Shown piece by piece: positions 10,151-21,614 of a stretch of 64,000 bases of DNA. The position numbers were made by a program, and so were the translations under genes. Source of the DNA: Plenodomus lindquistii (taxonomy: Eukaryota > Ascomycota > Dothideomycetes > Pleosporales > Leptosphaeriaceae); contig JANUWI010000004.1 of the NCBI GenBank assembly GCA_025504975.1, forward strand, positions 1-64,000, read 5' to 3'. Under the pieces are notes generated by a model. It saw only the letters and a list, made by a program, of their open reading frames with translations, had not been told where the DNA came from and did not search any database. The first letter of the stretch is position 1; each line of letters starts with the position of its first letter.

Positions 10151-12889
10151 TCACTCTTTCGGACCTTTTCCTCTGCTTTCGACTAGCACAATGCAACGGA
10201 ATCTCAAGCATATCCTGATATGAACATAGGCGTTGAAGGCTAGCCAGAGACTGCTGTCGAGAAAGAGCCGACATATCATAGGCGTGAGCCTTGGGATTAA
10301 TAATGCTGTGTGATAACTTGCGTAGTCAAGTGGTCCGCGCCTTGCATTAACATGAGTAGACACGTAATCAACCTAGGTTTTGGCGTAGCGTCGTAGACGG
10401 CGGTGAATGTTCGTATGTGTTAACGATACTTCTTCTTGATTGCTGATATCACTAAGTGGGAAGAGATCTAACGGCTGTAGGATATGTGATAAGTGGGCGG
10501 ACATACATCGCCGATGTTGAATTGATTTGTCTTTACCCAAATACCTGCTATCCCACAGTATCACTAGGCACTCGGGCTGGGTGTCTCAACGTAAGACTCG
10601 CCTGCCTCAGTCCGGACGATAAGTAAAGCAGTGAACCCTGATCCTGTATGACAATTCGCTGGTGACGATATTAGGATTTGTCCGAGACCGGTCTGAACTT
10701 CAGAAAATTGGATTTCAGTACCCTATTTCACCCCTGTTGATCTTCTCACTGTGCACATGAAGATGTTTAACGTTGTATACACAAGGAAAAGGGTGCAGCG
10801 CATGCTAACGGCTAAGGAGACGGCTGCGTTGTGGCCAGTGCTACAGTCACCTAATCTCCTCACGGTGAGGGTGACGATGATACAGGATATGGTTAACTCG
10901 GCTTACATGCCTGGTGACTTCCGACGACTTGCTACTGTGAAGTTCACCAAGGCTAGAAATGGCATGCTGATTAGTCGTACTTGAATCTGGAATGTACATA
11001 GCCTCGGGAACAATTGATCGATTGGCGAATTTGAATCCTAGTTGAGCGTGTTTTGGGCCAGAATAAGGACTGCGCCACGCTTGAGTAGGATTCAAATACG
11101 CCGATGGATTGATTTTTCCCCAGATCTGGGTCACCGTGTGAGCCGAGTTGGTGTACCATCGTAACCACTAGAGATCGGGTGCAGCGGATGCTCATTGCTG
11201 ACAGCCAAGCAGACTATTATGTCGTGGCTAGTGCTATGTACTTACAAAGAGGGCAACCACAGACTTGGCCCAGTCGCTCAATACGGTTGTTCTTCTAGGA
11301 ACATCCTTGGGATATGATCGGTCTGGAACATTGGAATTTCCACAACTGACACTCGATAATTCCATGTTCAGACAAAGAATCCTACAGCTATAGGGCTGTA
11401 CAGAGTAAATTTCTTGCAGAGATTATGAGTGTCTCGTGAATGCTACCTTATCAATTGGTGGTACACGTGTAAGCTAGCAGAAGGCCGAACTGTGTATTGA
11501 CTAATCTGAAGTGTAACCTACGATCACACATCGAGTAATTTACTGTATGAGAGCTTCTTGATTAGTGGGCTTGCGCTCGGTCCTTCTACTAGCTCAGGCG
11601 TATATCACCATCTCCTATAGTTCACGCTATCCGGTTAAATCAACATGGGTGTTCCTACCACATCACCCTTGCCTGCGGCTTACCGGCTACGATGACATGT
11701 TATCTCGCGAGATGGAGAGTAAGTTTCAGCCAGCCTATTGCGCGTCTATCACGGAGGAGCTCACATAATTTATCTTGATGCATACGGTGACATGCCCTAC
11801 GCCAGATAACGCTGCACTTTTATGCATGCTCTTAAAACAGATCTTCGGCACACGTGTAGTATGACATGCTACTGTGAGCCTTTGGGTATATAAAGGTATA
11901 ATCCAAAGGCTGAGAACTTGGATGTCCGCCCCTTGATGTGTTGTGTATATGCTAGTAACAAGTGTTTCTGGGGCTGTTGACCTGATGGAAACGAGGTCCT
12001 TCCTACCAGCTGCTTACAGGTCCAATACTATACAATGCCACAAGTAATTTGGAAGATACGCGTGTGCGGGTAGAGAAGTATGGAAAAGCCTGGGGCGACC
12101 TCCGTGGGTTTGAGGCTGAAATGCAATCTGCATAGGTTGTACCATCTGCAACTCCATATTGCGGGTCGGCGCTCTTGCGAAGTGAATCCTGGGAACGGCG
12201 GTTGAACATTGATTCCTAAAATTAGTTCCAAAATCTAGGCATGGCCCTAGGTGGGATTTTGTACGTATATTCCTTACATCTGTGACTAGGTCCTGCTACC
12301 ACGCGACTGATAAAAGTAGAGGCGCCTCGTTCATCCATGAGCAACTCTCGAGAGGTAGGCAAGTAGACAGAGACCTACAAAGGTTGGTGCAATGGGGGTC
12401 CACGGTGAACACAGATTGACCAATCATGTCACTACAATATCATGCCTTTGCCCAGACAGGCAAGCTCTCATGCGCGTGCAATCTATCCAGAATACCACTG
12501 CATTGAGCCTGAGCCTTTCCGTAGTGGCCAGCCTAGCGGCCAACACTCGACACTGACTTCGCTTCCCAGTGGTTGGCCAATCGTTAGTCTCGCAATACTC
12601 CGCGTCGCCATCAGCTCTTATCATGATATCGATTCGCAAGAACTAGATTCCCTGGCTACATACCAGACTCTCATCTAGCAAGCGACAACTCGGCTGGTAC
12701 CCGTGTCTTTCCATGGTAGACCCAACAAGATGCCTCGCGAAAGCATGTGCTCCTCATGCCAGGCCCGTATTCATCAATTCATCGCTCTGAGGCCCAAAAG
12801 TGGCGATGCGTGGCCGAGGAACAATATAACGTGCATTGCCTGTGTATTCTAGACTTCAGAATAAAATTAGTGGTTGAAGCACGAGATGA

Positions 12890-12897
12890 TATAAAAG
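12890..12897 (+). promoter_or_regulatory. TATA box of the peroxidase gene
   Basis: TATAAAAG is a consensus TATA element lying about 100 nt upstream of the ATG at 12991. It fits a regulated secreted-enzyme promoter. Confidence 0.5.
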
Positions 12898-12990
12898 AGT
12901 ACCAACCCCTCCACGGTGCTTCCACTTTGCAGATATTTGGGTGTACCACTCTTCGCGTCGAGTTGTCTCTAGCTCCAACTCTTTTCAACA

Positions 12991-14239
12991 ATGAAGACTC
13001 TTGTTCACCTTTCCTACGCCATCCTGGCTGCCATTTCCCTCACGGAAGCGCATCCAGGAATGGGCGCCCAGATGACTGAGATGCGTCGTCTAGCCTCCAA
13101 ACAAGCCCGACAAGCCTCCAAAGAACTCATTGGCGACCTCAAAACCCTCGCTGACTCGAAACTTACTTCCATCGGCAAAGACATCAAAGCCATTATCCTG
13201 GACCAAAAGTCCGCGGAATCAAACACGATCGACACTTCCATCCCCGCGGGTAATGTTGGTAGCGCTGCCTGTAAAGCAGATGCATGCTGCCATTGGAAAT
13301 GGCTGGCGTATGAGATGACGGCCAAGTTCAACGGTACGTCGGGGAGGTGTAACAAGTTTGCACGACAAGCAGTGCGTCTCGGCTTCCATGATGCGGGTGT
13401 GTGGAGTAAAGATAGCGGATATGGGGGTGCGGATGGGAGTATTCTTCTTAGCAATGAGATGAGCCGTACGGACAACAATGGGCTACAAGCTATTGCCGAC
13501 CAGACCAACAAGTGGTATACCAAGTACAGCCAATACGGAATGAGTATGGCGGATATCATCCAGTTTGGCGCCAATGTCGCTACTGTTGTATGTCCTCTGG
13601 GTCCGCGTGTTCGTAGCTTCGTCGGCAGGAAGGACAACAGCAAGGCTGGGCCCACTGGGTTGTTGCCTGGGGAGAAGGACTCAGCGGATGTGCTGTTGAA
13701 GCTTTTCGCAGCAAAGACAATCGACGCCCATGATCTTGTTGCATTGGTAGGCGCGCATACAACATCGCAGCAGCACTTCGTCGACAAAACTCGCGATGGG
13801 GATCCCCAGGACACTACTCCCGGCATTTGGGACATTGCATTCTACCCGCAAACGACAGCAAACCCGCCGGTGAGGGTACTAAAGTTCCAGAGCGATATCA
13901 ATCTCAGCAAGGACTCCAGGACCAAGGGCGAGTGGGAAGAGTTTAGCGACCGCAACTTGGGTCAGAATCACTGGAATGAGGTACGACGACTTGCGGAGTG
14001 CAGCATTTGTATACTGACCAAAGTAGGACTATGCCAAGGCGTACACGCGTCTCTCCCTCCTGGGCGTGAACAATATCAACGACTTGAAGGAGTGCACAAA
14101 GGTGATGCCGCCAGCACGGACTACTTTTGTCAGTGAGGATCAAGTACTGCTTGACAGATGGCTCAATGGTGAATTTGACCAACTGAACAATTTGGTTGAT
14201 GACGCGATCCAGCTAACTGGTGTGATTTCGGGAACTTGA
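12991..14239 (+). CDS. secreted class II heme peroxidase (AA2 type)
   Basis: Exons 12991-13980 and 14027-14239 flank a 46-nt intron with branch CTGAC and acceptor AAGTAG. The product is 400 aa; reading through the intron would replace the true C-terminus. Residues 1-20 are a signal peptide. The plant/fungal/bacterial peroxidase core starts near the CC at 99-100. The distal site is RLGFHDA (Arg129, His133), a calcium-site-like GGADGS follows at about 145-150, and the proximal His is His256 in ALVGAHT. The family uses H2O2 to oxidise phenolics, Mn(II) or lignin-like substrates outside the cell; which substrate applies here is not shown. A segment of about 75 residues (21-95), rich in Lys, Ala and Ser, separates the signal from the core and is unusual. 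A TATA box lies about 100 nt upstream. Confidence 0.92.
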
Positions 14240-14296
14240 TAATGTCAAGGTTTAGTGTAGTCGATAGTAATCTTCATTCTTGTATGCAAGGCTCAA

Positions 14297-14911
14297 TCAT
14301 AACCATTCTCTGGGCACAGCTCTCTCTGACCACGTCCTCTCGCTTTCCCAAGCTAGCCAGTCTGACCTTGTCGTTGGCAAGAGTCCCATGCCATTGACCT
14401 TCCAGATCCCCAGCGCCAACATGAGCATGTTGCATAATATATAGACGGCCTTGACGCCCAGTAGGCGACCAGAAGTACCTGGTGTTTCGTAAGGGGCGAA
14501 TGTGCGTTGAAGGCCTAGCACAGCCAAGACAGGTGTCTTGAACAGGGTGAAGACCATGAAGACGGAGAAGATTTGCAGAGTGTTGCCAGTCATGTACATT
14601 CCTATTGACATGTGAGCGCGATTCTGAAGGCGACTGGTTCACGTGGTAGAGTATGACGTACCGAAGGCGTTCATAGGCAGCTGCTTGGCTGGGGCTATGG
14701 CAACCTCCCACGCCTTCTTCATCTTCAGTGTGTCCATTTCTTCAGGCGTGGGGGGTTTCCTGGCAGTTTTCGATGACAAGGCACGCTCTTTGCGTGTGAG
14801 AGAGGCCGTGTAGCCGGGTGGATCCTGAAGTGATGCGTTCTTTGGCTTGGAAGCAGGCGTGGCATTGAGGTCCAGCACCCATTGCGGGGGCGGCGGGGGG
14901 GCTGTTGCCAT
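14297..14911 (-). CDS. EMC4: ER membrane protein complex subunit 4
   Basis: Exon 1 is 14911-14662 and exon 2 is 14601-14297, with a 60-nt phase-1 intron (donor GTACGT, acceptor AATAG). The product is 184 aa, the family's usual size. The N-terminus is Pro-rich and cytosolic. The core has the EMC4/DUF1077 blocks KAWEVAIAPAKQLPMNAF, the hydrophobic MYMTGNTLQIFSVFMVF segment, TFAPYET and GIWKVNGMGLLPTT near the end. EMC4 is part of the ER membrane complex that inserts tail-anchored and multi-pass proteins. The start ATG begins MATAPPPPPQ. An upstream in-frame extension lacks an ATG and enters simple repeats. The gene is divergent from the beta-adaptin gene, with which it shares a 421-bp promoter interval, and convergent with the peroxidase gene (57 bp apart). 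Confidence 0.95.
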
Positions 14912-15332
14912 GGTCAACACTATGTTGTGTGGCTGTACAAGGGCTATCGTGGTTGTGGTCGTGGTCGCGGTGTATGGTGTGGGCTGTAGTTGTGGTGTTG
15001 GGTCGTCGTCCCTGTCCATGCCCGCGGAGAGGCCCCACAAGCAGCGGCAGCGGCCTTGGCAGATGCACGTTCGCTCTTCCGCGTTGACCGCCGCCATACG
15101 TTCGATAGATATCTAGTACGTCCGGTGCCTAAAGTCGCAGTGGGCGATTTCACACAACCCTTCGATATGCGCATCACGATAGCAGGCGCATAGACACGCG
15201 ACGCGTCCAATCGAACCCGCACGCTTCCTCGACCCGGCAAGCCATCTCTGCACCATCTCTTGGTTGTGCTCCCGCCGGCACATGCATTGAATCACCACCG
15301 CCCAGCTGGCACGCACGCGATAGCCAGCCACC
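14912..15332. promoter_or_regulatory. shared divergent promoter, EMC4 / beta-adaptin
   Basis: 421 bp lie between the two divergent ATGs. The left end has GTGGTCGTGGTC-like GT-rich simple sequence in the EMC4 leader. No clear TATA box is visible, as is common for housekeeping genes. Confidence 0.5.
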
Positions 15333-17669
15333 ATGAGCCAGGGCGGCCAGGATGCGAAACTCTTTGCGAGGGTATGTTGGACTGCTCCTGCCTGCTATGC
15401 CTGTCTTTCCACGATAGCTCGCCATGACGCTCCACCCCCTACAATGGCGACAGCACGCGCTGACCAAGACTCCCTTTTCCCCAGGGCAAGGTTGCCGAAC
15501 TGCGTCTCGAGCTCAACAGCGGCGGAAAGAAGGACAAGAACTTCTCGGCCAAGAAGACGGCCCTCAAGAAGATTGTCGCCAACATGACCATGAGCAACAA
15601 TGACATGGTTGCCCTCTTTCCGGATATTGTGGGCTGCATGCACATACCGAGTCTGGAGATCAAGAAGATGTGCGTCAGCCTCTGGCAATCGTCAAGGCGA
15701 GTCGGCTGACGTTTGGCAGGTGCTTTTTGTATCTGGTCAACTACGCCAGGATAAAACCAGACATTGCCCTCAAGGCATTGCCCGTTATACAGGAGGACAT
15801 GCACGACAACAACCCCCTCGTGAGAGCGCTCGCCCTACGCACCATGTCGTACGTCCACGTTCGAGAGTTTGTCGAGGCTACGGTACCACATACCAAGACT
15901 CTGCTGAAAGACTCGGATCCATACGTTCGCAAGACGGCCGCCTTTTGCGTAGCAAAACTCTATGACCACGACCGTCAGTTGGTCGAAGCCTCGGATCTCA
16001 TTGACAGACTGAATGGCATGTTGCGAGATGAGAACCCCACAGTCGTCTCCAGCGCATTGGCAGGCCTAATGGACATTTGGGAACGCAGCGAGAACATCAA
16101 GCTCACTATCGACTATGCGAGTGCGTCCAAGATTGTCTCTATTCTCGCCGACTGCTCCGAATGGGGCCAAACATACATTCTGGAAGCCATGATGAACTAC
16201 GTTCCGCAAGACACAGCCGAAGCCGCGCTCTTGGCCGAACGAATATCACCTCGACTTTCGCACTCCAACTCCGCCGTGGTCCTCACTTGCACACGCGTCA
16301 TTCTCTACTTGATGAACTACATCTCAGACCAAAAGGTCGTGACCTCACTGTGCAATAAGTTGTCCCCACCACTCGTTACGCTGCTATCCAAAGGTCCAGA
16401 GATCCAATACCTCGCTCTCCGCAACGCATTGCTCATCCTACAGCGCCGACCCGAGGTTCTTCGAAACGATATCAGAGTGTTCTTTTGTAAATACAACGAT
16501 CCCATCTACGTCAAGGTCACAAAGCTCGAACTCATCTTCATGCTTGCTACTGAGAAGAATATCAAGGAGGTGCTGACCGAGCTTGCTGAGTATGTTTCGG
16601 TACTTCACTTGGACGTGAGACATGAACATTGACTTTTTACAGGTATGCTACAGAAATCGATGTTGATTTCGTTCGAAAGTCTGTCCGTGCGATTGGCAAG
16701 CTGGCGATCAAGATTGCGCCAGCAGCGCAACTTTGCATCAGTACATTACTTTCCCTCGTTAGCACCAAGGTCTCGTACATTGTTCAAGAAGCCACCGTTG
16801 TCATTCGCAACATCTTTCGCAAATACCCGAATCAGTACGAATCGATCATCTCGACGCTGTGCGAGAATCTTGACTCGTTGGACGAGCCTGAAGCAAAGGC
16901 AGCCATGATATGGGTTATTGGGCAGTATGCAGATCGAATAGAAGACTCTGACGTGCTGCTCGAAGATTTCCTAGACACTTTCCAAGAGGAGACACACGAG
17001 GTCCAGCTAGCACTCCTCACAGCTACGGTGAAGCTGTTCATTCAGCGACCAAAACGAGGTTCGACATTGGTACCAAAGGTGCTCAAGTGGGCAACGGAAG
17101 AGACGGACAACCCGGACTTGCGAGATCGAGGCTACATGTACTGGCGTCTCCTTTCGTCGGCACCAGACGAAGCGAAGAAGGTTGTCATGGGCGAAAAGCC
17201 TGCCATTACTGCCGAGGAGTCGGAGAAGCTTGATCCAGGTACATTGGAAGAAATGTGTCTCAATGTCGGCACACTGGCGACAGTATATTTGAAGCCGGTC
17301 AACCAGGTGTTCCGGTCGGCAAGACCCCGAAAGCTACAAGACTCGCCGGCACTGCAACGGTCAGAGCTGCCTACGGTGAAGGCTGCGCAGCAAGCCCGTG
17401 AACGTGCTGCAGCGGATCGCTCACGGCTCGATACTGTAACGAATGGGAATGGGTCGTTGTCCCCGACCAACGGCAACGGGATGGCCAATGCTGTGAGCGA
17501 TGCGGACATGTATTTTGCTAGTGTTGGACGACAAAGCACATTTGGGGGATCACCTGTTGCGGCTGATCAGGTTGGCGTTGGCGGTGGATGGGTGGTGAAT
17601 CAGAATGAGCCTCAGCACATGGTGCTTAGTCCTGGTGCCCATGATGGCAATCAGGATCTGCTACTGTAG
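15333..17669 (+). CDS. clathrin adaptor complex beta subunit (beta-adaptin)
   Basis: Four exons: 15333-15371, 15485-15669, 15720-16589 and 16643-17669. They are joined by introns of 113, 50 and 53 nt with donors GTATGT, GTGCGT and GTATGT. The product is 706 aa. The Adaptin N superhelix fills residues 1 to about 560, with typical blocks KKMCFLYLVNYA, NPLVRALALRTMSY, DPYVRKTAA and KSVRAIGKLAIK. A disordered tail rich in Ala, Gly, Asn and Ser follows. There is no C-terminal appendage (ear) domain as in animal beta1/beta2. It is a subunit of AP-1 (trans-Golgi/endosome) or AP-2 (plasma membrane), acting in cargo sorting. AP-1 beta (Apl2) is my preference by overall resemblance, but AP-2 beta is not excluded. 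Confidence 0.94.
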
Positions 17670-18008
17670 GGTTACGCGTGTACAAATCCACGATGCATAT
17701 GTGTTTCAATGTTTCAACCCGGTGGTCTCTTCGCGTGCCGAGACTTGCTGAAACCCTGACTTGGCGTTTTGCCGCTAGAGAGATGTTGATGTTGGTGGTT
17801 CTGGTTCTGGTTCGCTTCTACAAGACCCTGTTGATGTTCCTGATGTTCCCTGTTCGCCCGTTGCCCCCAACGCGCGCGACACCAACACTAACACCGTCAT
17901 GTCGCGACCACGTTCCCTCGACGCCGCCTCACCACCAAGACATTGACCAGCGTCAGGGCATCGAGACACGGCGAGACACGCGCCGCGACGCGGCCAGTCA
18001 GCGCAAAC
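17670..18008. promoter_or_regulatory. promoter/leader of the Hos3-like gene with a uORF
   Basis: This 339-bp interval separates the beta-adaptin stop from the HDAC ATG. It contains an upstream open frame at 17899-17946 (ATG TCG CGA ... CAT TGA, 15 codons) out of frame with the HDAC start at 18009. Such a uORF could dampen translation. Alternatively, transcription may start downstream of it. Confidence 0.4.
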
Positions 18009-21000
18009 ATGCAGAGTCACTCGCAGTCGTCGCCGGCTGCACGTCCAGGCACCCCACGACGGGCGCAACACCCAAATACTGACGCGACCCCCCTCTCGCT
18101 ATCACGCAAACGCCTTTCGCTGCAGACGGCTTCCAGTACCGCCCTGCCGCAGTCTCCAGGGCCCTACCCACCCAGAAACCTCGTCGAGCCCCGCCGCACG
18201 CCCTCGTCGCCCAACTTCCACGCTGGCCCACTCAGTCGCAGCCCCAGTGTTGCCAGCATGCACCGCACAGCGTCGCCCGCGCTGGGCAGGAAGTCCTCAA
18301 CGTCCTCGCTGCGTGGTGACCTCCCTGGGACCCCCCGACAGGTCTCACGACGGGCGTCATTCCACCCAAACATGCCGAGTCCTCTGCAGCCCCCGCCCGA
18401 GGAGAAGCCGGCTCTTCGCGCATGCGATGTGGCCGAGGACCACTTCAAGAAGGAGCTTTCTCGCCATGAGGGAGTTGCAGGCGCGGTCAATGCAGGCACC
18501 GTCGTCATCGTGCACGACCAATGCTACGGCCATCGATACTCGCGGCCCAAGACGCCCAAGGGCATGCTCAGCCTGATCATGGAACGCCCAGAGCGGCTAC
18601 TTGCGAGCGTCCTAGGCATATCCGCCGCCTATGTTCGCCTTGGAGAACGACACGCTGGAGGCAATCACCCACCCCACCCCCACCACAACCCCCCCGAGCG
18701 CATACCCTTCAAGATCCGCAAAACTTCACGCATGGTCGACATCACGTCGCAGGTCGTCACCAATGTCCACGGCACAAAGTGGATGGGCGAGCTGAAAACG
18801 CTGTGCAACGATGCAGAACGCAAATTGGCCTCGACAGGCAAAGAGTTGGCGAGGGATGCGCCTGCCGCGCCGGGACAAGGGTCGAAGAAGGAGCTGCACT
18901 CGGGAGATCTGTACCTTTGCCCAGAGTCCCTCAATGCTTTTCAGGGCGCACTTGGCGGCGTTTTTGATGCAGTAGACGCTGTGTTCCAGGGCACGAGCAT
19001 GGGCGAAGGCCCTTCTCGAGCCTTCGTGTGCATCCGGCCTCCTGGGCATCACTGTTCCGCCGACTTTCCCTCAGGGTTCTGTTGGCTGAACAATGTGCAT
19101 GTTGGAATCGAGCATGCCATGATGACCTACGGTCTTACCCACGCAGCCATTATTGACTTTGATCTGCACCATGGAGACGGCTCACAGGCCATCACATGGG
19201 CTCGCAACAAGAAGGTGCAAAACATGTCCAAGAACACGTCAAACTCCAAAAAGACATCCATTGGATATTTCAGCTTACACGATATCAACTCGTATCCCTG
19301 TGAAGATGGAGATGATGACAAGGTACAGGCGGCTAGTTTGTGTATTGACAATGCACATGGCCAGTCCATCTGGAATGTGCACTTGCAATCCTGGAGAACA
19401 CCTGAAGAGTTCTGGGCAATCTACGAAGATAAATACATGGTGCTAATCGACAAGACGCGCCAGTACCTAAAGCATCACACAAACCGTCTACGTACTGCGC
19501 CAAATCACCCGACACCCAAGGCTGCAATTTTTCTGTCTGCGGGCTTCGACGCCAGCGAGTGGGAAACCGCAGGCATGCAGCGGCACTCTGTCAACGTGCC
19601 TACTGAGTTCTACGCTCGCTTCACACGCGATGTTGTACGTTTAGCAGAAGAAGAGGGCACTGGAGTAAACGGCCGTGTCATCTCTGTACTCGAGGGCGGA
19701 TACAGTGACCGTGCTCTTACCAGCGGAGTACTTAGCCATTTGACAGGACTTTGTGACGGTCAAGTGTGGAACGAACGGAAATCTTCCAAGGGGTTGACGT
19801 TTGAGATGAGTCAGCGACTTGGTAGCCTGAATTTGGACCATGAAGATGTACGAGTGCACTCGACGGAACTGGACGCGGAGCCCATCACGTACGATCCTCT
19901 CTGGTGGCACTCGGCACAGTTAACCGAACTGGAAACCCTCGTCAATCCGCCTCTCATGATGCCGAAGAAACCTCGTGCAGACATCTCCAATCACTTCTCA
20001 TCTCCTACACAGTCATTCGTAGCTAAGGTCGTGGACCCAAGCAAACTTAGTCGTAGTACTGGATCAAGATTCAGCCCTTCACGAGCGCCTACACCACCGC
20101 CTCCTGAGGTTGACTGGGCTACAGCGGCGCAAGCCCTAGCGAAGTTGCTGATTCCAACAGACCGACAGACTTGTAGCTTCCAGCCAGAGGATCTTGCTGA
20201 GCCAAAAGTGAAAAGGGAGAAAGCCGCACCTCCGCCGTTGAACTCTGTACACGTCGATTCATCTGGGCGACAACTGCGTGGCCGCAAAGCTGCACCCACG
20301 TACACTGAACCAGACTCGGATGAGGCGTCTGTTCGTGCTGAATCAAGGGCCAATAGGCGAAAGACGATCGCCGACTTTCCTCTCGCTTCTGTAGAAGATG
20401 TACCAACAGCACGTTCCGCTTCGCGGAGGATGAGTATTGCCTCGAGTGTGTCTTCAATAGGCGATAGGAGCGTCAGCCGAGCACCGAGTGCTGCGCTGAG
20501 TCGACGAAACGTTGCGCCATCCCAACCTCCTACCAATGGGGCTGCAGTAAAGAAGGCACGAAATCCAGCAGTTACGACGGCTCGCGCTCCTCAGCGTCCT
20601 TCAGTTCCCCGAGTTCCTTCTGGCTATGCTAGCAAATCGAAGCCACTTAAAGGCAAAGAAAATGACGGGATGGATGAATTGACGACCGGTCTGAAGCGCG
20701 TCACGCTCAAGATGCCGTCGAGGGAAGAATACGAAGCTCGAGAGAAAGAGAAGGCTGAAGCTGCGCAGGTGGCAGAAGCTGCAAAGAAGGCCGTGACGAA
20801 GACAGCCTCTCGCAAAGCACCTGTAGCTAAACCGGCTGCCTCGAAAACGGCTGCCAAACCCACCACCACAGCCAGGAGGGGACCGGGCCGGCCACCCAAG
20901 ACTTCCAAACCTCCTTCGCCTGTTGAGGTCAAGCAATCAGCCTCGATGCCTGTGTCACCTAAGATGCAAGTTTTGGAGGCAGGTCACCTCCAGCCTTCTC

Positions 21001-21614
21001 ATCCGACTCGAACCGAGTCAGCTACTACAGGCGGGCTTGTTGCCGAAGAACCTCAGCCCCCACGAAGTCATTCGGCGGTCGATCATCGCACATCCGGTGG
21101 TCTCATGGACCCACCGACGGAGTTTCGAGACCTTGCTATGACTCCTGAACAACTGCGTGAGCATTTTCCCATGCCTTCCTTCGTAACGATCAGCGAACCA
21201 GTACATGACAAATCACCTCCCTCACGTGCAGACACGCCTCCCCCGCCACCACCTTCTAGCATTCCAGATTTTGTCAACTACACTTCGCAAACGTTTGACG
21301 GAGGTGCAGCAGGACAAGACAATGCACACTTGACGTCCCAAGTTCCAGAGACTCTACAATGGCTGCCGCCAAATACGGATTCCTCCCCGCCGTCAATGAG
21401 AGACGCACAGCCCCTTTCACCTGCAACTCGAAGAGAAAATCTACCCGTCTTCACAGCAAGTGGAGCCATACCGTTTGCTCCAAGTCCGCCTGGAACACAA
21501 AGTATAAGTGCTGCATTTGAAACCGCGCCTGAACCACAGCGTACTGCGGCCATCAACAAGCCAGATGAGAAGTACAAGGATATCTGGGAAGTGCCCGATA
21601 CGCCCACTCACTAG
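18009..21614 (+). CDS. Hos3-type histone deacetylase
   Basis: Single exon, 1201 aa from the ATG that begins MQSHSQSS; the frame is open 22 codons further but without an ATG. A Ser/Pro/Arg-rich N-terminus (1 to about 150) precedes the deacetylase domain (about 155-620). Zinc-hydrolase motifs are RPPGHHC (about residues 343-349), GFCWLNNV and DFDLHHGDGS (Asp383, Asp385, His387, His388), then SAGFDA and LEGGY. The enzyme removes acetyl groups from histone lysines; Hos3 is a fungal trichostatin-resistant HDAC class. The ~580-residue C-terminal tail is disordered, Lys/Ala/Pro-rich, and has an AT-hook-like RRGPGRPPK near residue 955. This tail is long for Hos3 but usual in filamentous fungi. The same-strand beta-adaptin gene lies 339 bp upstream. 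Confidence 0.93.
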   Translation: MQSHSQSSPAARPGTPRRAQHPNTDATPLSLSRKRLSLQTASSTALPQSPGPYPPRNLVEPRRTPSSPNFHAGPLSRSPSVASMHRTASPALGRKSSTSSLRGDLPGTPRQVSRRASFHPNMPSPLQPPPEEKPALRACDVAEDHFKKELSRHEGVAGAVNAGTVVIVHDQCYGHRYSRPKTPKGMLSLIMERPERLLASVLGISAAYVRLGERHAGGNHPPHPHHNPPERIPFKIRKTSRMVDITSQVVTNVHGTKWMGELKTLCNDAERKLASTGKELARDAPAAPGQGSKKELHSGDLYLCPESLNAFQGALGGVFDAVDAVFQGTSMGEGPSRAFVCIRPPGHHCSADFPSGFCWLNNVHVGIEHAMMTYGLTHAAIIDFDLHHGDGSQAITWARNKKVQNMSKNTSNSKKTSIGYFSLHDINSYPCEDGDDDKVQAASLCIDNAHGQSIWNVHLQSWRTPEEFWAIYEDKYMVLIDKTRQYLKHHTNRLRTAPNHPTPKAAIFLSAGFDASEWETAGMQRHSVNVPTEFYARFTRDVVRLAEEEGTGVNGRVISVLEGGYSDRALTSGVLSHLTGLCDGQVWNERKSSKGLTFEMSQRLGSLNLDHEDVRVHSTELDAEPITYDPLWWHSAQLTELETLVNPPLMMPKKPRADISNHFSSPTQSFVAKVVDPSKLSRSTGSRFSPSRAPTPPPPEVDWATAAQALAKLLIPTDRQTCSFQPEDLAEPKVKREKAAPPPLNSVHVDSSGRQLRGRKAAPTYTEPDSDEASVRAESRANRRKTIADFPLASVEDVPTARSASRRMSIASSVSSIGDRSVSRAPSAALSRRNVAPSQPPTNGAAVKKARNPAVTTARAPQRPSVPRVPSGYASKSKPLKGKENDGMDELTTGLKRVTLKMPSREEYEAREKEKAEAAQVAEAAKKAVTKTASRKAPVAKPAASKTAAKPTTTARRGPGRPPKTSKPPSPVEVKQSASMPVSPKMQVLEAGHLQPSHPTRTESATTGGLVAEEPQPPRSHSAVDHRTSGGLMDPPTEFRDLAMTPEQLREHFPMPSFVTISEPVHDKSPPSRADTPPPPPPSSIPDFVNYTSQTFDGGAAGQDNAHLTSQVPETLQWLPPNTDSSPPSMRDAQPLSPATRRENLPVFTASGAIPFAPSPPGTQSISAAFETAPEPQRTAAINKPDEKYKDIWEVPDTPTH

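Larger units (their letters stand above)
10033..12990. other. long intergenic region with a diverged short repeat
   Basis: No gene is supported in almost 3 kb; open frames are short, overlapping and start mainly on non-ATG codons. Two related segments are visible near 10789-10850 and 11176-11234. Both start 'gggtgcagcg' and end in 'ggc(c/t)agtgcta' after a similar middle. They may be traces of an old repeat. The right end holds the peroxidase promoter. Confidence 0.6.

Noticed and set aside
13014..13835. 273-codon frame antisense to the peroxidase
   Set aside because: The plus strand carries clear peroxidase catalytic motifs; the antisense frame has none.
17943..18008. Upstream extension of the HDAC start
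   Set aside because: The extension begins on TTG; the first ATG in frame is at 18009.
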